A model generated the notes under the pieces. The model did not search any database and was not told the origin of the DNA. It saw nothing but the letters and a program-made list of their open reading frames with translations. This document shows, in pieces, positions 23,292 through 34,610 of a stretch of DNA of 64,000 nucleotides. Source of the stretch: Erythroxylum novogranatense. Taxonomy: Eukaryota; Streptophyta; Magnoliopsida; Malpighiales; Erythroxylaceae. Where the stretch lies: the NCBI GenBank assembly GCA_029891385.1, contig CM057228.1, positions 85,920,964 through 85,984,963 of the forward strand, in the 5' to 3' direction. Within the stretch, counting starts at the first letter, position 1, and every line of letters starts with the position of its first letter. The position numbers were made by a program, and so were the translations under genes.

Positions 23292-25387
23292 TCAACCTAG
23301 CGCGATAAAGAGAAGGAATGATAGAATAGATATGCCTGCATGATCATAAGGACTTGCATGATATGCATATGGCTCCCACTAGTTTCCTAGAATCCATAAC
23401 CCTCTTTACGAATCCAGAGAAACAAAGTGACATTATGTCCTAGTGGGTCGATATCCGACATTGCTAAGAGTGACCTTGGGTTTACCCAACAAGCCACAAC
23501 TTAGGTCAATCGGTAGGTATCGGTCATACCAATTGTATCATCGATAACCGACATTAAGAATGACCTTGAGTTTGCTCAACAAGCCACCTTATGTCTCGGA
23601 GGTATCGGATATACCAATTACATCTTAGACACAACTATCGATCGTCTTTATCAACTTGTTGATGTGTGCACTTCATTGGGTATCAACTCTTTGATGCGCA
23701 TACATCTGATGTATGCTACCCAATTTCGCCTCTGTCCACGTTGACCTTGAGGTTAGCTCAACAAATCAACGCTTCTAGGAAAACCGACCCATTAATCCAA
23801 AAATCTCATTTTCATGGTTCGAACATATTCGTATAGAGTGAGCTTGAGGTTAGCTCAACAACCCAACTCTATAAGAACTCTGGTTCTTACCATATTAATG
23901 GAAGGCGTTAGTTTTCATATTCCGAGGAGGGATTTCAAATTCTCGACTCCAAGCTGAAGGATAATAGTCACCAGGACTATATGGAATGATTTAGGTTTCA
24001 TCAATCACATTGAATCAATCCTTATAATCATCCATCATCCCACCTATGCATGCCACAAGTCGACTTTCATCAAATGCAAGTCGACTTATGCTTCTGCCCA
24101 CACACAAGTCGACTTGTGAAGCGAACAAGTCGACTTATGTCATCTGCCCATGAACAAGTCGACTTACACAGAGATCTTGAACAAGTCGACTTATTCTTCA
24201 AACAAGTCGACTTATCTAGAAAACAAGTCGACTTATTAAGCGAACAAGTCGACTTATGTCCCATATAAGTCGACTTATCCAGGGAGATTGCTATTATATC
24301 TAATCGGCTAATTCCTCAATCCATGCAATTCCAATTCACAATACCATTATACCTAGGGTAATATCTGTAAGTTGATGTATCAATGAACAATTCATTGAAC
24401 CATGAAAGCCTTATATGGTCAAACCATATGAAAAGCTTGAAATGAGTCAAAACTCATTAATTTCCAAACAATTTAGGAACACCCAAATTATCATCCTAAG
24501 CATATCTAGCTAGCACATACATTATCAAATTTACTTCAGCACATGCCATAAAAAATATGACGGTCAAAACAAACAAGATAATGCAATATACTAACGAGAC
24601 GCTAATGTGATCAATTAGGCATCCGAAAATTCTAGGATAAACAAATTCAAGCAATTCAGTTTGGAAATCATACTACATCATTATAACACATTTTTAATCA
24701 CATTAAAAATGGTTCAAGGCATTGGAACTGAAAAAGCACACTCAATCAAGCCAAGCAAAACAGTCCCAACAATTTTTCACAAAACTGTCCAGTTCTGTAC
24801 ATTGCTCGAAATGATCAATGAAACAATTTCAATAAATCATGAGAAAATTATATAGGTTACTACATGTTCAGAACATGCTACATGAATTTTTTCAGGATTT
24901 TAGGCCATCAAAAACTCAGTCAACCTAAATAACAAAACCGATTCAAAATCTGTGTTCATCAGCACAGCAATTCCCAACAGCATAGAATAAATTCGTGAAT
25001 AAATATCCAATCACCTTGAAATCCAATTTCCATTCTCACAGACATTCACCAACATCTTAGAGACATGTAGGTGAAGGAAAATTCGAAAAATCATTTTTCT
25101 AGAATTTATTCTCGATTTTACACTCATGCCTGTTCCAGAATCGTTTCACAAAACAGCATCTGTAATCTTAGGGAATTAATTAGAAAAACTATATCAAATC
25201 AAATCGATAAATTCTCAAATTTCATAGACATATTCTCTAACATGTTATGAACAATCCTGGGCAGAAAATTTTCGAAAAACATATCACAATATAAAGTCGA
25301 AAATTGGACAGCAAGCATGCATCAACAGAAAATTCCATTAGGGTTTCTGATCTCGCTTAGGTTTTAGCTTCATACAGGATACCAGAC
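23292..25387 (-). other. Copia-2 long 5' leader
   Basis: About 2.1 kb between the primer site and gag is non-coding, very long for a copia leader. It contains repeated small phrases such as CCTTGAGGTTAGCTCAACAA (about 23748 and 23844) and TGACCTTGRGTTTRCYCAACAAGCC (about 23470 and 23562), plus the palindrome array at 24057-24276. Confidence 0.7.
24057..24276. repeat. Array of ten AAGTCGACTT palindromes, mostly exact 21-bp period
   Basis: The perfect 10-bp palindrome starts at 24057, 24078, 24106, 24127, 24156, 24183, 24204, 24225, 24246 and 24267. Intervals are 21, 28, 21, 29, 27, 21, 21, 21, 21. Palindromes are invariant while the 11-bp spacers vary in sequence. The same motif with 21- and 29-bp intervals ends both LTRs of this element. 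The 21-bp period opens short Lys-Ser-Thr-Cys-type frames on both strands, which I take as a by-product. Confidence 0.97.
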
Positions 25388-25399
25388 GCTCTGATACCA
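25388..25399 (-). other. Copia-2 primer-binding site, initiator tRNA-Met
   Basis: GCTCTGATACCA on plus is TGGTATCAGAGC on the element strand. It lies one base from the 5' LTR edge at 25401. Confidence 0.9.
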
Positions 25400-25400
25400 C

Positions 25401-27319
25401 TGTAGGAAAATCCCGGGAGGTACATCACATGTACCGGCAGCGGAAAACAAAAATTTTTGTATCCAGGACTTTCCCGAATCCCAGGATCCAGGTATCGGTA
25501 TGAAGACATCAACCTAAATAGCCAAAAGAGACTATCTCTAAAGGTGATCCACGCAGAGATCAGAAAATCTAACCGGATCAAACCCCTTTGACCCGGGAAT
25601 AGCTAGAACAGATTAAAACCTGCTAGAGCCTACCTTTGTCCTGGAGAGCTTGAGAGAAACGTTGGCCCATGCTTGGAGAAGGAGAAATCGATGATGGCTT
25701 TGGAAGAAGAAGAAAATGAACTTTTAAAACAAAGCTTAACTATTAAGCTTTCAACTTTTCTCTCTTCCACCAAAAACCTACGAACTCCTCTCTTCATCTC
25801 ACCTTTTATATGTCCTTTTTAACTAATTAAAAAAGGCTCCATAAGGTAAGGACAAGTGGATGGCTTTAAGCCATTCATTACTTTAATGAATAAATTAATA
25901 AACATTGAAAAAATCAATGTTCATCCACATCCAACGCACATGGGCAATATTTATATAATATTAATTAATTAATTACTTAATTAATTAACATATATATAAT
26001 TACTAAGAGGTCCATCAAGCTGGGTCGGTCCTACGGCCTCTAGGGTCCCGAAGGTTGGCTTGACTCTAAACCTTTCTTAGCAATATTAATGTCGCGATCT
26101 CATGGGACATATCCCAATCCATTGGGATCCATTTAATCCTAATGCTCTCCATAATTGGAACTCGTCCAATTACTATTTTCTGATTCTATGAATCACTCTT
26201 ATGCGTGTGACCCTTTAGGCTCCGGTTATGTTGGCCACTTAGATTAACAATTAATCTGAGCAAGTCATGAGCGGTATCTAGCAACACATCATGACCCCAA
26301 TTGATCGGAAAGTAATCGGTTTGATGTATTCATCACGAACGGATCACGAACCCTTCCATAGACAATTACGTGCAATTCGTCCTTTCACCATCCTATACCC
26401 CACTTGGTTATGAGTATGGTCAAAGTGTCAACTCTCACTAGATCGAGTCTAGCCCAGTGATATCAGTTCTCGTCACGGGACTCATTACTTTATATGTCAA
26501 TGAAGACACTCTTCATGACATACATGCCGCCGACTTTAGTAATGATCCCGACAAGAACCATGGTATCTCTTACGCTAATCCGAAGTGGTGAATCCTTTAT
26601 TGGCTACTCAATTATCTTGAATACCTCAAGTCGTACCCAAGCACCACCCTATGAGTTACCTCGGAAGGCAACAAGGAATGGAGTCAAAGCAGGATCGGTA
26701 TCAAGATATCCTCGAGTACCTCAAGTCTAAGGATACTTGCACCATTGCTATGATGAGATTATCACCGACACTTAGATAAGATATCCATGTGATGATCTCA
26801 TGACAGTCATCCAATGAACTTACTACCGCTAGTAAGCATCCACATGTCAATTCTAAATATCTCATATTTACAGTTTACGAGATCCTTGCTTGATCCAATC
26901 AAGGAATATGACATGTGCTAGTCTATCCGGATTAATGATGTCGGTCTCATTAATCCTATGACTAGGAGAATTTGAATCTTGATATAATTGCACATGATAG
27001 GAACCTCGGTAGTATCATCACATCCTAATTTCCTTCATGCTATGTCATATATCATGGACTTCATTAATTTGATTAAAGATCAAATCAATTCATAAACAAT
27101 GTTTATGAATATCAAATTAATGAATAATGCCTTTTATTTATTTATTCATTCGATGCGCATCATTTGTGAATAAAACAGCGCTAAAGGGATTGCCTTTAGG
27201 GCACAAAAATAAAAGATCGACCTTGAACAAGTCGACTTATCCAATGAACAAGTCAACTTATCGGTACCGAACATGTGTAAGTCGACTTACACATGGTACA
27301 AGTCGACTTATCACTTACA
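25401..27319 (-). mobile_element. Copia-2 5' LTR
   Basis: 1,919 bp, partner of 17668-19561. It ends with four palindromes of the AAGTCGACTT series, one changed to AAGTCAACTT. A small internal duplication (ATCACGAACGG repeated) is seen at about 26332-26352. The right target duplication TATGC follows at 27320-27324. Confidence 0.95.
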
Positions 27320-27825
27320 TATGCTAATCAACTAAGAATAAAAATTACTCAAATTAAAAGCGTACTCAAACCTTGACATGTCAATGTTCACATGCATAAG
27401 CAACAAAGATTTGAAAACAAATCCCAAAGACTGCAAAAATCAAGTGCGAAGTGGGAATAAACGCAGCAAATCGTTCACAAGAGAGAGAAAAAAAACAGTC
27501 AATTTAGCTCAATCAAACAAACAGTGCAAAATGATAAGTCAATAAAATGGCAATCCCAGCAGTGGCAAACAATTCATCCAAATCAATCCCTTACTCCCCC
27601 ACAGTTAAAACAATACATTGGCCTCAATGTAAGAAAAAAAATTATAGGCAAAATGGCAAAAATAAGGGAAAACTAACTAACAATAAATAAACAAAATAAA
27701 AAACTACTACTTCCTACTAGAAAGGTTCCCCTCCCCCACACTTATTCCGACTATCTCAGCAGACAGATATCAACATTAATAAAACAGAGAATAAAGGAGA
27801 AAGGTGGAAGGGAACAACCGTGGGA
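27320..27825 (-). other. 3' non-coding region of the Athila-like element (part 2), with two extra polypurine tracts
   Basis: This is the stretch just downstream of pol on the element strand. It holds two G-rich polypurine runs resembling the true tract at 16618: TAAGTGTGGGGGAGGGG (27727-27743) and CTGTGGGGGAGTAA (27591-27604). No ORF is present. Confidence 0.7.
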
Positions 27826-29736
27826 TTAAGGAGGTCTTTGATCCTCATGGTAGTGCTTAAGAAGATGACCATTGACTTGTGAAACATGACCGGTTGCTTC
27901 ATCCACTAGCTCTACTGTTCCAAATGAATGTACCTTGGTAACTTTAAAAGGACCCTCCCACTTGGTGACGAACTTTTCGGGCATCAACTTTGGCCAAGCC
28001 TTGAACTTTAGAACCTTGTCACCTTCATGAAATTCTTTCCTCAGAATCTGTTTGTCATGAATCATTTTCAGCTTATCTTTGTAGATTCTGGCATTATCAT
28101 AAGACTCAAGTCTCATCTCTTCAAGCTCTTGGAGTTGCATTGTCCGGTTTTCAAGTGCAGATGCAAGGTCTGCATTACATGCCTTAATCGTCCAATAAGA
28201 TTTGTGCTCGATCTCCATAGGTAGATGGCAAGACTTGCCATAAAGCAACCGGGAAGGGGACATGCCTATAGGGGTCTTGTAGGCATTCCTGTAAGCCCAC
28301 AGTGCCTCCTCAAGCCTTTCACTCCAGTCTTTTCGGGATGGCTTCACAATTTTTTCTAGTATACGCTTCACTTCCCGATTGGAGACTTCAGCCAATCCAT
28401 TTGTTTGAGGATGGTAAGGAGTGACCAACTTGTGATTAACTCCATACTTAGCAAGCAAAGACTTGATAGTCCTGTTGAAGAAATGTGTTCCTTGGTCACT
28501 GATGATTGCTCTTGGAATGTCGTACCTGCAAAAAATATGAGCACGTAAAAATTTAACAACAGTAGAAGCATCATCTTTCCTAGTTGGCACTGCCTCTACC
28601 CACCTAGATACATAATCTACTGCAAGTAATATATATGAAAACCCAAATGACGGAGGAAAGGGACCCATAAAATCCATGCCCCAGACATCAAAAATTTCAC
28701 AAAAATGCATAGCTCTTAAAGGCATTTCATGCTTTTTACCCAGACTCCCAAACCTCTGGCATTTATCACAAGATTTACAAAAAGTATAAGCATCTTTAAA
28801 CAAAGTAGGCCAATAAAATCCACACTCTAAAACCTTCCTAGCGGTCCTATTAGCACTAAAATGCCCCCCACAAGATAAAGAATGTGCAAAGGTAAGGATA
28901 GAGTGGATCTCATTGTTAGGAACACATCGTCGGATTATCTTATCGCTACATTGCTTCCAAAGAATTGGAGCATCCCAGGTATAGTATCTTGCCTCCCTCT
29001 TCAGCTTATCAACCTGAAACTTAGACATAAAAGGAGGCACAAAATCAGCAACAATGTAATTAACAATGTCCAAGTACCAAAGCTCCTGTACCGCCAAGGC
29101 AAAAAGTTCAGAATTAGGAAAAGAATCAACAATAAGATCAGGAGAGTCAACTCCCTTGGTGCCTTCAGGTAACCAACTAAGGTGGTCAACAACATGATTT
29201 TCTACTCCACCTCTGTCTCTTATTTCAATATTAAACTCCTGTAGCATCAATGCCCATCTCTGCAATCTCGATTTAGATTGGGGCTTCTTAAACAAGTACC
29301 GCACCCCTGTATGATCTGTAAAAACAACTACTCGAGAGTTTATCAGATATTGTCTAAACTTATCCAAAGAAAAGATTATAGCAAAAAGTTCTTTCTCGGT
29401 AGTGGTATAGTTCACTTGAGCGGAGTCAAGTGTCTTGGAGGCATAAGCTATCACTCTAGATCGCTTTTCCTCCCTCTGTCCAAGCATAGCACCAACTGCA
29501 AAATTAGAGGCATCACACGACAACTCAAAGGGCAAATCCCAATTAGGTGCAGTCATAATAGGAGGTGAAACAAGCAAGGACTTCAAAGTATTAAAAGCAT
29601 GTCTACATTTATCATCAAAGTGAAAATCAATATCTTTTTTCAACAATGTAGAAAGGGGTAACGCAATTTTACTTCCTTTACAAAGCGTCGATAATACCCC
29701 GTATGTCCCAAGAAAGATCTCAATTCTTTTAGACAA
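27826..29736 (-). CDS. Athila-like pol: RNase H and integrase (long open frame)
   Basis: A 636-residue open frame, the longest in the window. After the last part of the reverse transcriptase 'connection', RNase H shows [12 protein letters not shown] (Asp75), TTEKELFAI (Glu116), [11 protein letters not shown] (Asp141) and NHVVDHLS (Asp184). Integrase follows: a His/Cys zinc region (about 285-326, ending CKSCDKC), then the catalytic triad Asp355 (GMDFMGP), Asp414 (ISDQGTHF) and Glu450 (TNGLAE), with 35 residues between the last two, as in D,D-35-E enzymes. A C-terminal GPF motif (WEGPFKV, about 593-599) precedes the stop. Catalytic residues are intact, but the frame is cut off from the reverse transcriptase by a small deletion near 29690, so the polyprotein cannot be made whole. 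It is the 3' part of pol in a Ty3/gypsy element. Confidence 0.9.
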   Translation of the reverse strand: MSKRIEIFLGTYGVLSTLCKGSKIALPLSTLLKKDIDFHFDDKCRHAFNTLKSLLVSPPIMTAPNWDLPFELSCDASNFAVGAMLGQREEKRSRVIAYASKTLDSAQVNYTTTEKELFAIIFSLDKFRQYLINSRVVVFTDHTGVRYLFKKPQSKSRLQRWALMLQEFNIEIRDRGGVENHVVDHLSWLPEGTKGVDSPDLIVDSFPNSELFALAVQELWYLDIVNYIVADFVPPFMSKFQVDKLKREARYYTWDAPILWKQCSDKIIRRCVPNNEIHSILTFAHSLSCGGHFSANRTARKVLECGFYWPTLFKDAYTFCKSCDKCQRFGSLGKKHEMPLRAMHFCEIFDVWGMDFMGPFPPSFGFSYILLAVDYVSRWVEAVPTRKDDASTVVKFLRAHIFCRYDIPRAIISDQGTHFFNRTIKSLLAKYGVNHKLVTPYHPQTNGLAEVSNREVKRILEKIVKPSRKDWSERLEEALWAYRNAYKTPIGMSPSRLLYGKSCHLPMEIEHKSYWTIKACNADLASALENRTMQLQELEEMRLESYDNARIYKDKLKMIHDKQILRKEFHEGDKVLKFKAWPKLMPEKFVTKWEGPFKVTKVHSFGTVELVDEATGHVSQVNGHLLKHYHEDQRPP

Positions 29737-31036
29737 GTAGGATAAGAAAGTGACGAAATGATTTCAATCTTGGCTCTATCAAGCTCAATCCCCTTCTGAG
29801 AGATGTGATGACCTAAAACTATGCCACTATCCACCAAAAAATGACATTTTTCATAATTCAAAACCAGATTTTTCTGAATGCATCTATCAAGAACACGTTC
29901 AAGACTAAACAAGCAATCATCAAAATTATCATCATAAACAGTGAAGTCATCCATAAAAACCTCCATATTTTGCTCCAATAAATCACAGAAGATCGCCATC
30001 ATACACCTTTGAAAGGTGCCTGGAGCGTTACATAACCCAAATGGCATCCTTCGATAAGCGTAGGTACCAAAAGGGCAGGCAAACGTAGTCTTGTCTTGGT
30101 CCGCTGGTGCAATCGGTAACCTGAAAAACCATCCAAGAAACAATAGTGAGATTTCCCAGACACTCTTTCCAACATTTGATCAATAAAAGGTAATGGAAAA
30201 TTATCCTTCCTAGTTGCTTCATTCAACTTCCGATAGTCGATGCACATTCTCCAAGCATTTTGAACTCTTGATGGAATGAGTTCATTACTCTCATTTCTCA
30301 CCACTGTGATACCGTTCTTTTTCGGTACTACTTGTACCGGGCTCACCCACTCACTGTCTGATATGGCATATATGATCCCCGCACTCAATAACTTAGACAC
30401 TTCCTTTTTAACCACATCATGAATAAGAGGATTCGACCGCCGGGGTGGTTGCCTAACTGGTTTGGACCCGTCAGCTAAAAGAATTTTATGTGTGCAAACC
30501 AAGGGATCAATTCCAGGTATGTCCCGTAAAGACCAACCTATAGCCCTCCTATATCTTTTTAACACATAAACTAGTCTCTCTTCTTCAGAACTACTCAGAG
30601 AACTGGAAATGATAACAGGCAGTTTGTAATCATCTGCAAGAAAGACATATTTCAAGTTAGAGGGAAGGGGTTTCAATTCTAAATCAGGGGGTTGCACAAT
30701 AGAAGGAACCAGCTTTGGTATATCGAATGCATTCAGTGAAAGTGGTGCGCCCATGTGACTTCGGGATGAGGATTTAAGCTCTGTGTAGCGTGTATGTCCT
30801 CCACTTCCCGACTCAGTTCCACAATCAGATGACCTAGAAACATCAGAACTAGGTTCATTCTGATCAGTCGAAGAAGAAAGTAAATCAGAAGTAAAAGTAG
30901 TATTAGAAGGGTTTAGAATAGTAGTAGGATCACTGTTATCCTCTTCTAATACTCCAGCACCACTTGAAGAAGAAGCTACATTTGTAGCTTGCATAAAAGC
31001 TTCTTTTTCATCAGTTCCTGCAACATCACAAAACAC
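29640..31036 (-). pseudogene. Athila-like reverse transcriptase, split by small deletions
   Basis: Upstream frame (29999-31036): an acidic Ser-rich linker, then VRQPPRRSNPLIHDVVKKEV, WVSPVQVVPKKNG, WRMCIDYRKLNEATRKDNFP and CFLDGFSGY. A short deletion of about 4 nt near 30115 shifts the frame. The rest lies in the frame 29640-30143: IAPADQDKTTFACPFGTYAY, RRMPFGLCNAPGTFQRCM, the active site VFMDDFTVY (Asp-Asp at 29946-29951), and [16 protein letters not shown]. This is the enzyme that copies element RNA into DNA; the FMDD form of the active site is usual for this group. A second small deletion near 29690 separates it from RNase H. The order protease, reverse transcriptase, RNase H, integrase is that of Ty3/gypsy. 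Confidence 0.9.
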
Positions 31037-31102
31037 ACCTTCCTCAAGCCTATCAAGTACAGAATCAGCAGTAATATCAAAACAAAAAGACGCATCAGAA
31101 TT

Positions 31103-32636
31103 TTACGGAGTGGAAAACCAATTATCTATCTCTAAACAATAGACACATGATACATCACCCTCACATGCACAAAAATCAGAAGAATGGGTGGAGGATAAAC
31201 AAGCAAGTGTTTCATGATGATTCACACCCATATTACAACAGTCAGGCTCATGCACCTCAGTCTCGTACAAATTTTCCACATCATGGCATTCAATCAAACT
31301 AACACCCAAGTAAGAACAATCCTCATAACCATGACTCATAGCTTCTGAAAGATTAAATTGCACTTCTTGATCCCCAATTCCCATAGTGATAAGGCCCTTT
31401 TTCATGTTGAATGGTCTCAGCAGTCAAAAGGAAAGGCCTACCTAGAATCAAAGTACTCTCAGAAGGAAGCTCATTAGTCATATCAAGAACATAAAAGTCG
31501 GCAAGAAAAACAAGACCTTTTACTTGCACAAGGATATCCTCTAGAATGCCTTTAGGGTATCTCACAGTCCTATCAGCTAGACCAAGCACTACACTAGTGT
31601 CTTTCAAAGCTTTAATACCTAAGGTCTTATAAATAGAGGTTGGCATGACATTGATTGCTGCACCTAAGTCAAGTAAAGCATGAGAAACAGTTGTTCTTCC
31701 TATGGTACAGGGAATAGTGTAAGAACCTGGATCCTTGCATTTAATGGGCAATTGTGGCTTAAATAAGGCACTAACACTTAAACCCAGTTGGATTCTCTCA
31801 CTATGCCTATACTTTCTCTTGTTGGGGCATAGGTCTTTCAAAAATTTAGCACACTTAGGCATCTTTTTAATCAATTCAAGTAATGGCACATTTACCTCAA
31901 GTTTGCTAAACATTTCAAACAATTCTTCATTGTCTTTCTTTTCAACAATCTTTTTACTAACCATATAGGAATTTGGAAAAGGCAAGTCACAAATTTTTAC
32001 CTCATCACCTTTGGAGTTGGAAGGTGATCCTTCCTTCATTGGTCTCTTCAAGATAGTTGTTGCCTCTTCCTCATTTTGTACCACTGGTTGTTTTTGAGAT
32101 TTCTCCACGAGCTTCTTTTCTTGAATGCTTTCAGATTGAATAGATTGGGAATTTCCTTGAGTAGTGTTAGCCGGAGGAGATTCAACTTCCATTTCCTCAT
32201 CAACCATCTCTTCATCCTCTTCATTCTCTTTGAAACTCACTTTCTTAGCTCCAATTGTCTTCCCACTTCTCAATGTGATTGCATTCAAAGATTTTGGATT
32301 GATCACTGTGTTAGAGGGCATCGAACCACTACTCTTTCCTTGTTGCTCAGTCAAATTGTTGGAGATTTGAGTAACAAAAGTATTCAAGTTCTCATGCTTA
32401 GTCTCCATTTTCTCCAACTTAGAGAACACATTTTGTAAGTAAGAGTCCATCTTATTTCCCATGGCATTCAACTTGGCATCAGTTTGTGCCTTCTCTTGAT
32501 CTAGTCTTGAATTTATTCTGGCGATGCCTTTCATGATCATAGCAAATTCGTCACCCTTAGAAACAATAGATGACGTCCCTTGATTAGGCACTATTTGGTT
32601 GGAAGAATTTCCTTGAATGTTTCCTTAATCTTCATC
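31103..32636 (-). pseudogene. Athila-like gag C-terminus and aspartic protease
   Basis: The frame 31353-32591 (412 residues) opens in gag (SNQIVPNQGTSS just upstream, KLEKMETKHENLNTFVTQIS, NPKSLNAITLRSGK), has a Lys/Glu-rich linker, then FPNSYMVSKKIVEKKDNEEL, and the protease core ALLDLGAAINVMPTSIY with the Asp-Leu-Gly form of the active site that is typical of Athila elements, followed by STLILGRPFLLTAETI. A frameshift near 31360 moves the continuation (MKKGLITMGIGDQEVQFNLS) into another frame that ends at 31103. Gag here is separated from its N-terminal half by element B. Confidence 0.88.
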
Positions 32637-33352
32637 AGTAGCACTTAATCCCATGAGACCCAACCCGACATCTACGGTGATATCCGAGGCCGTGACCATG
32701 AGGGTGGTATCTTGAAACAAATCAAATACACTTTAAAACTCGTTATGAAATTTTCTTTCAAAAATGGTTGAGTCTTTGCAAGAACAATAAATAATTTGGG
32801 CCGATTTATAACAAAAACATTTTAGATATAAAACAATTTCAGTCATTAACTAGCACTCAATAGTGCTCAATCATTTCATAAATAGAAATGCATGACCCAA
32901 TGGGCCCAATGCCATTTACGAACATTTTCAGTAATACAATACCATTACACATAATCAATTGGGGCCCACTTAATAAAATCACTACACTAATGCATATGTG
33001 AACAACACTGATCCCGACCCTTTACTCGCTTGCTAGCGGTAGTCATACTCCCGCTTGTCTAACGGGTACTCTTCATTTCTGAAAAAATAATTGCAATGTT
33101 GGGTGAGTTTGCGAACTCGGTGAAAACCATCATCGATGGTCCACCCAACTCATACATATACATACAATTCACATTATATCACATATTAGCACATTCATCA
33201 AATCCCATGCATTCAATTTCACGAATATGAGGCGTTTCGCCTCTCACACAATTCACATTTGATCATTCATATATGCAATGTGCATGTGACACTTTCATTT
33301 TCTTTTCGTTGTTGGATCGAGCGCCTATCACTTATCGAAATCGGACGCGTCT

Positions 33353-33498
33353 AGGGAGTAGGAGAGCCTCGGGTATGCACTAACTCCCTCGGTTCAAGAA
33401 CGAGATTCGCATTTTTGGCAAGTAGCGAGCCCTCCGGGTATGCACTACGCCCACTCACATTAGGGATAGGAGAGCCCTACGGGTATGCACTAATCCCT
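33353..33498 (+). repeat. Hairpin-bearing repeats in element B
   Basis: GGGTATGCACTA occurs three times (33371, 33436, 33481). Two of the repeats are bracketed by complementary arms: AGGGAGT (33353-33359) with ACTCCCT (33383-33389), and AGGGAT (33462-33467) with ATCCCT (33493-33498). Loops share AGGAGAGCC and GGGTATGCACT, while the arms differ but remain paired. Confidence 0.7.
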
Positions 33499-34334
33499 CG
33501 AGCTCAAAGCTTCGGTTCAATCTGATGGCGTCTCAGTCAACAACTATCTTTATCGATCGCTCAATTATGCATGAATGCATATGTCACTTTCCATTTTCAG
33601 TCGGTTTCCATTTGGTATCATTTTTCATTTCTTGGACCTTTGGTCCAGATTTCAATCATATACAGATTCAATTCAATTTCACTGATGCATCCATAACATT
33701 TACTCAAATTAACATTTCAATATCACATTTTCAATATTTTGAACACCCATGGTCCGAAATCAATCAATAGCAATCACATATATCCATCTTTAACTCCACA
33801 TGGCATAAGTACATACAATTAAACACATATAGGCTGAGAAACCAACTAGGTTACTCACCTGCACTTCTGAGCTACAACCTGGAAGTCCCAACATACCCGT
33901 GGAATTGCTCCAGCGGTGCCTTTAAAAACAGTCAAATAATCTCACATTACCAATTATACCAATTCTAATAATCAATCATACATATGTATCGAATAGATTA
34001 CGTACTATACATGTTATGACATTCTCGAATTTTCTCAATTTGATCACTCTCACTCTAATTCATAACAATTCCAGATACCATAATTCAATTTACTAATTTC
34101 CATACTCTAAAGTCACATTCCAATTAAAATCATGTTCACTATTCATTGCCATTCGATATCCGATAATCATCGAATTCAATTCTAAATTTCCATCTTATCA
34201 ATTCAAATTTCTTAGTCTCTAATTTCCAATTAATCACTAAGGAACCAATTCATTTGAAATCAAAACCTCAAACTCATTACTTGTAACAATCATCTCATAA
34301 ACACTTAAATTTCATTTTCGGAAAATAAGGTCCC

Positions 34335-34610
34335 TCGCCGCGGCGCATGGTCGCTCGCCGCGGCGAGACCTCTTCCTTCGCCGCGACACACGCTTCGTTT
34401 CTCCTCGCAACGAATCCACGCCTGCTCGCCGCGACGTGCGCCTTGGTCTCGTTGCGACGTGTAGACGAAATCCTCTCGCGACGGCGCACATCTTCACTTG
34501 TCGCGACGTGCGACAGATTTCACTCGTCGCGGCGTATAATCCATTTCTTCATCGCGACGTGCACGATGGGGTGGCTTGCCGCGGCATGTTCATCGCTTGC
34601 TGCGGCGTGC
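34335..34610 (+). repeat. GC-rich motif island in element B (TCGCCGCGACGTGC family)
   Basis: About twelve copies of a 10-14 nt GC motif, starting at 34335, 34355, 34378, 34405, 34426, 34449, 34476, 34501, 34527, 34552, 34576 and 34597 at 20-27 bp intervals, separated by AT-richer spacers. The copy at 34355 is a perfect 12-bp palindrome (TCGCCGCGGCGA). Open Arg/Ala-rich frames on both strands arise from this composition and are not genes. Confidence 0.9.

Larger units (their letters stand above)
17668..27319 (-). mobile_element. Nested Ty1/copia element (copia-2), structurally complete
   Basis: Two LTRs (17668-19561 and 25401-27319) both open TGTAGGAAAATCCCGGGAGG and end TATCACTTACA when read on plus. 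The element lies on the minus strand, with the primer site at the right and polypurine tract at the left. It is flanked by perfect 5-bp duplications TATGC (17663-17667 and 27320-27324), inside the 3' non-coding region of the Athila-like element. The coding part is decayed by stops and frameshifts. Its peculiarity is arrays of the palindrome AAGTCGACTT in both LTRs and in the leader. Confidence 0.95.

Noticed and set aside
24070..24264. Cys-rich Lys-Ser-Thr-Cys repeat peptide on the minus strand
   Set aside because: It follows from the 21-bp DNA period, the same array is open on plus, and 28/29-bp intervals break the period in other places; no signal peptide or relative is seen.
24057..24276. 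CRISPR-like array (regular repeats with variable spacers)
   Set aside because: Repeats are 10-bp palindromes with 11-bp spacers in a plant retrotransposon, far from CRISPR dimensions, and there are no cas genes.
16632..27825. Envelope-like ORF expected in some Athila elements
   Set aside because: Neither 16632-17667 nor 27320-27825 has a frame with a signal peptide or transmembrane pattern of adequate length.
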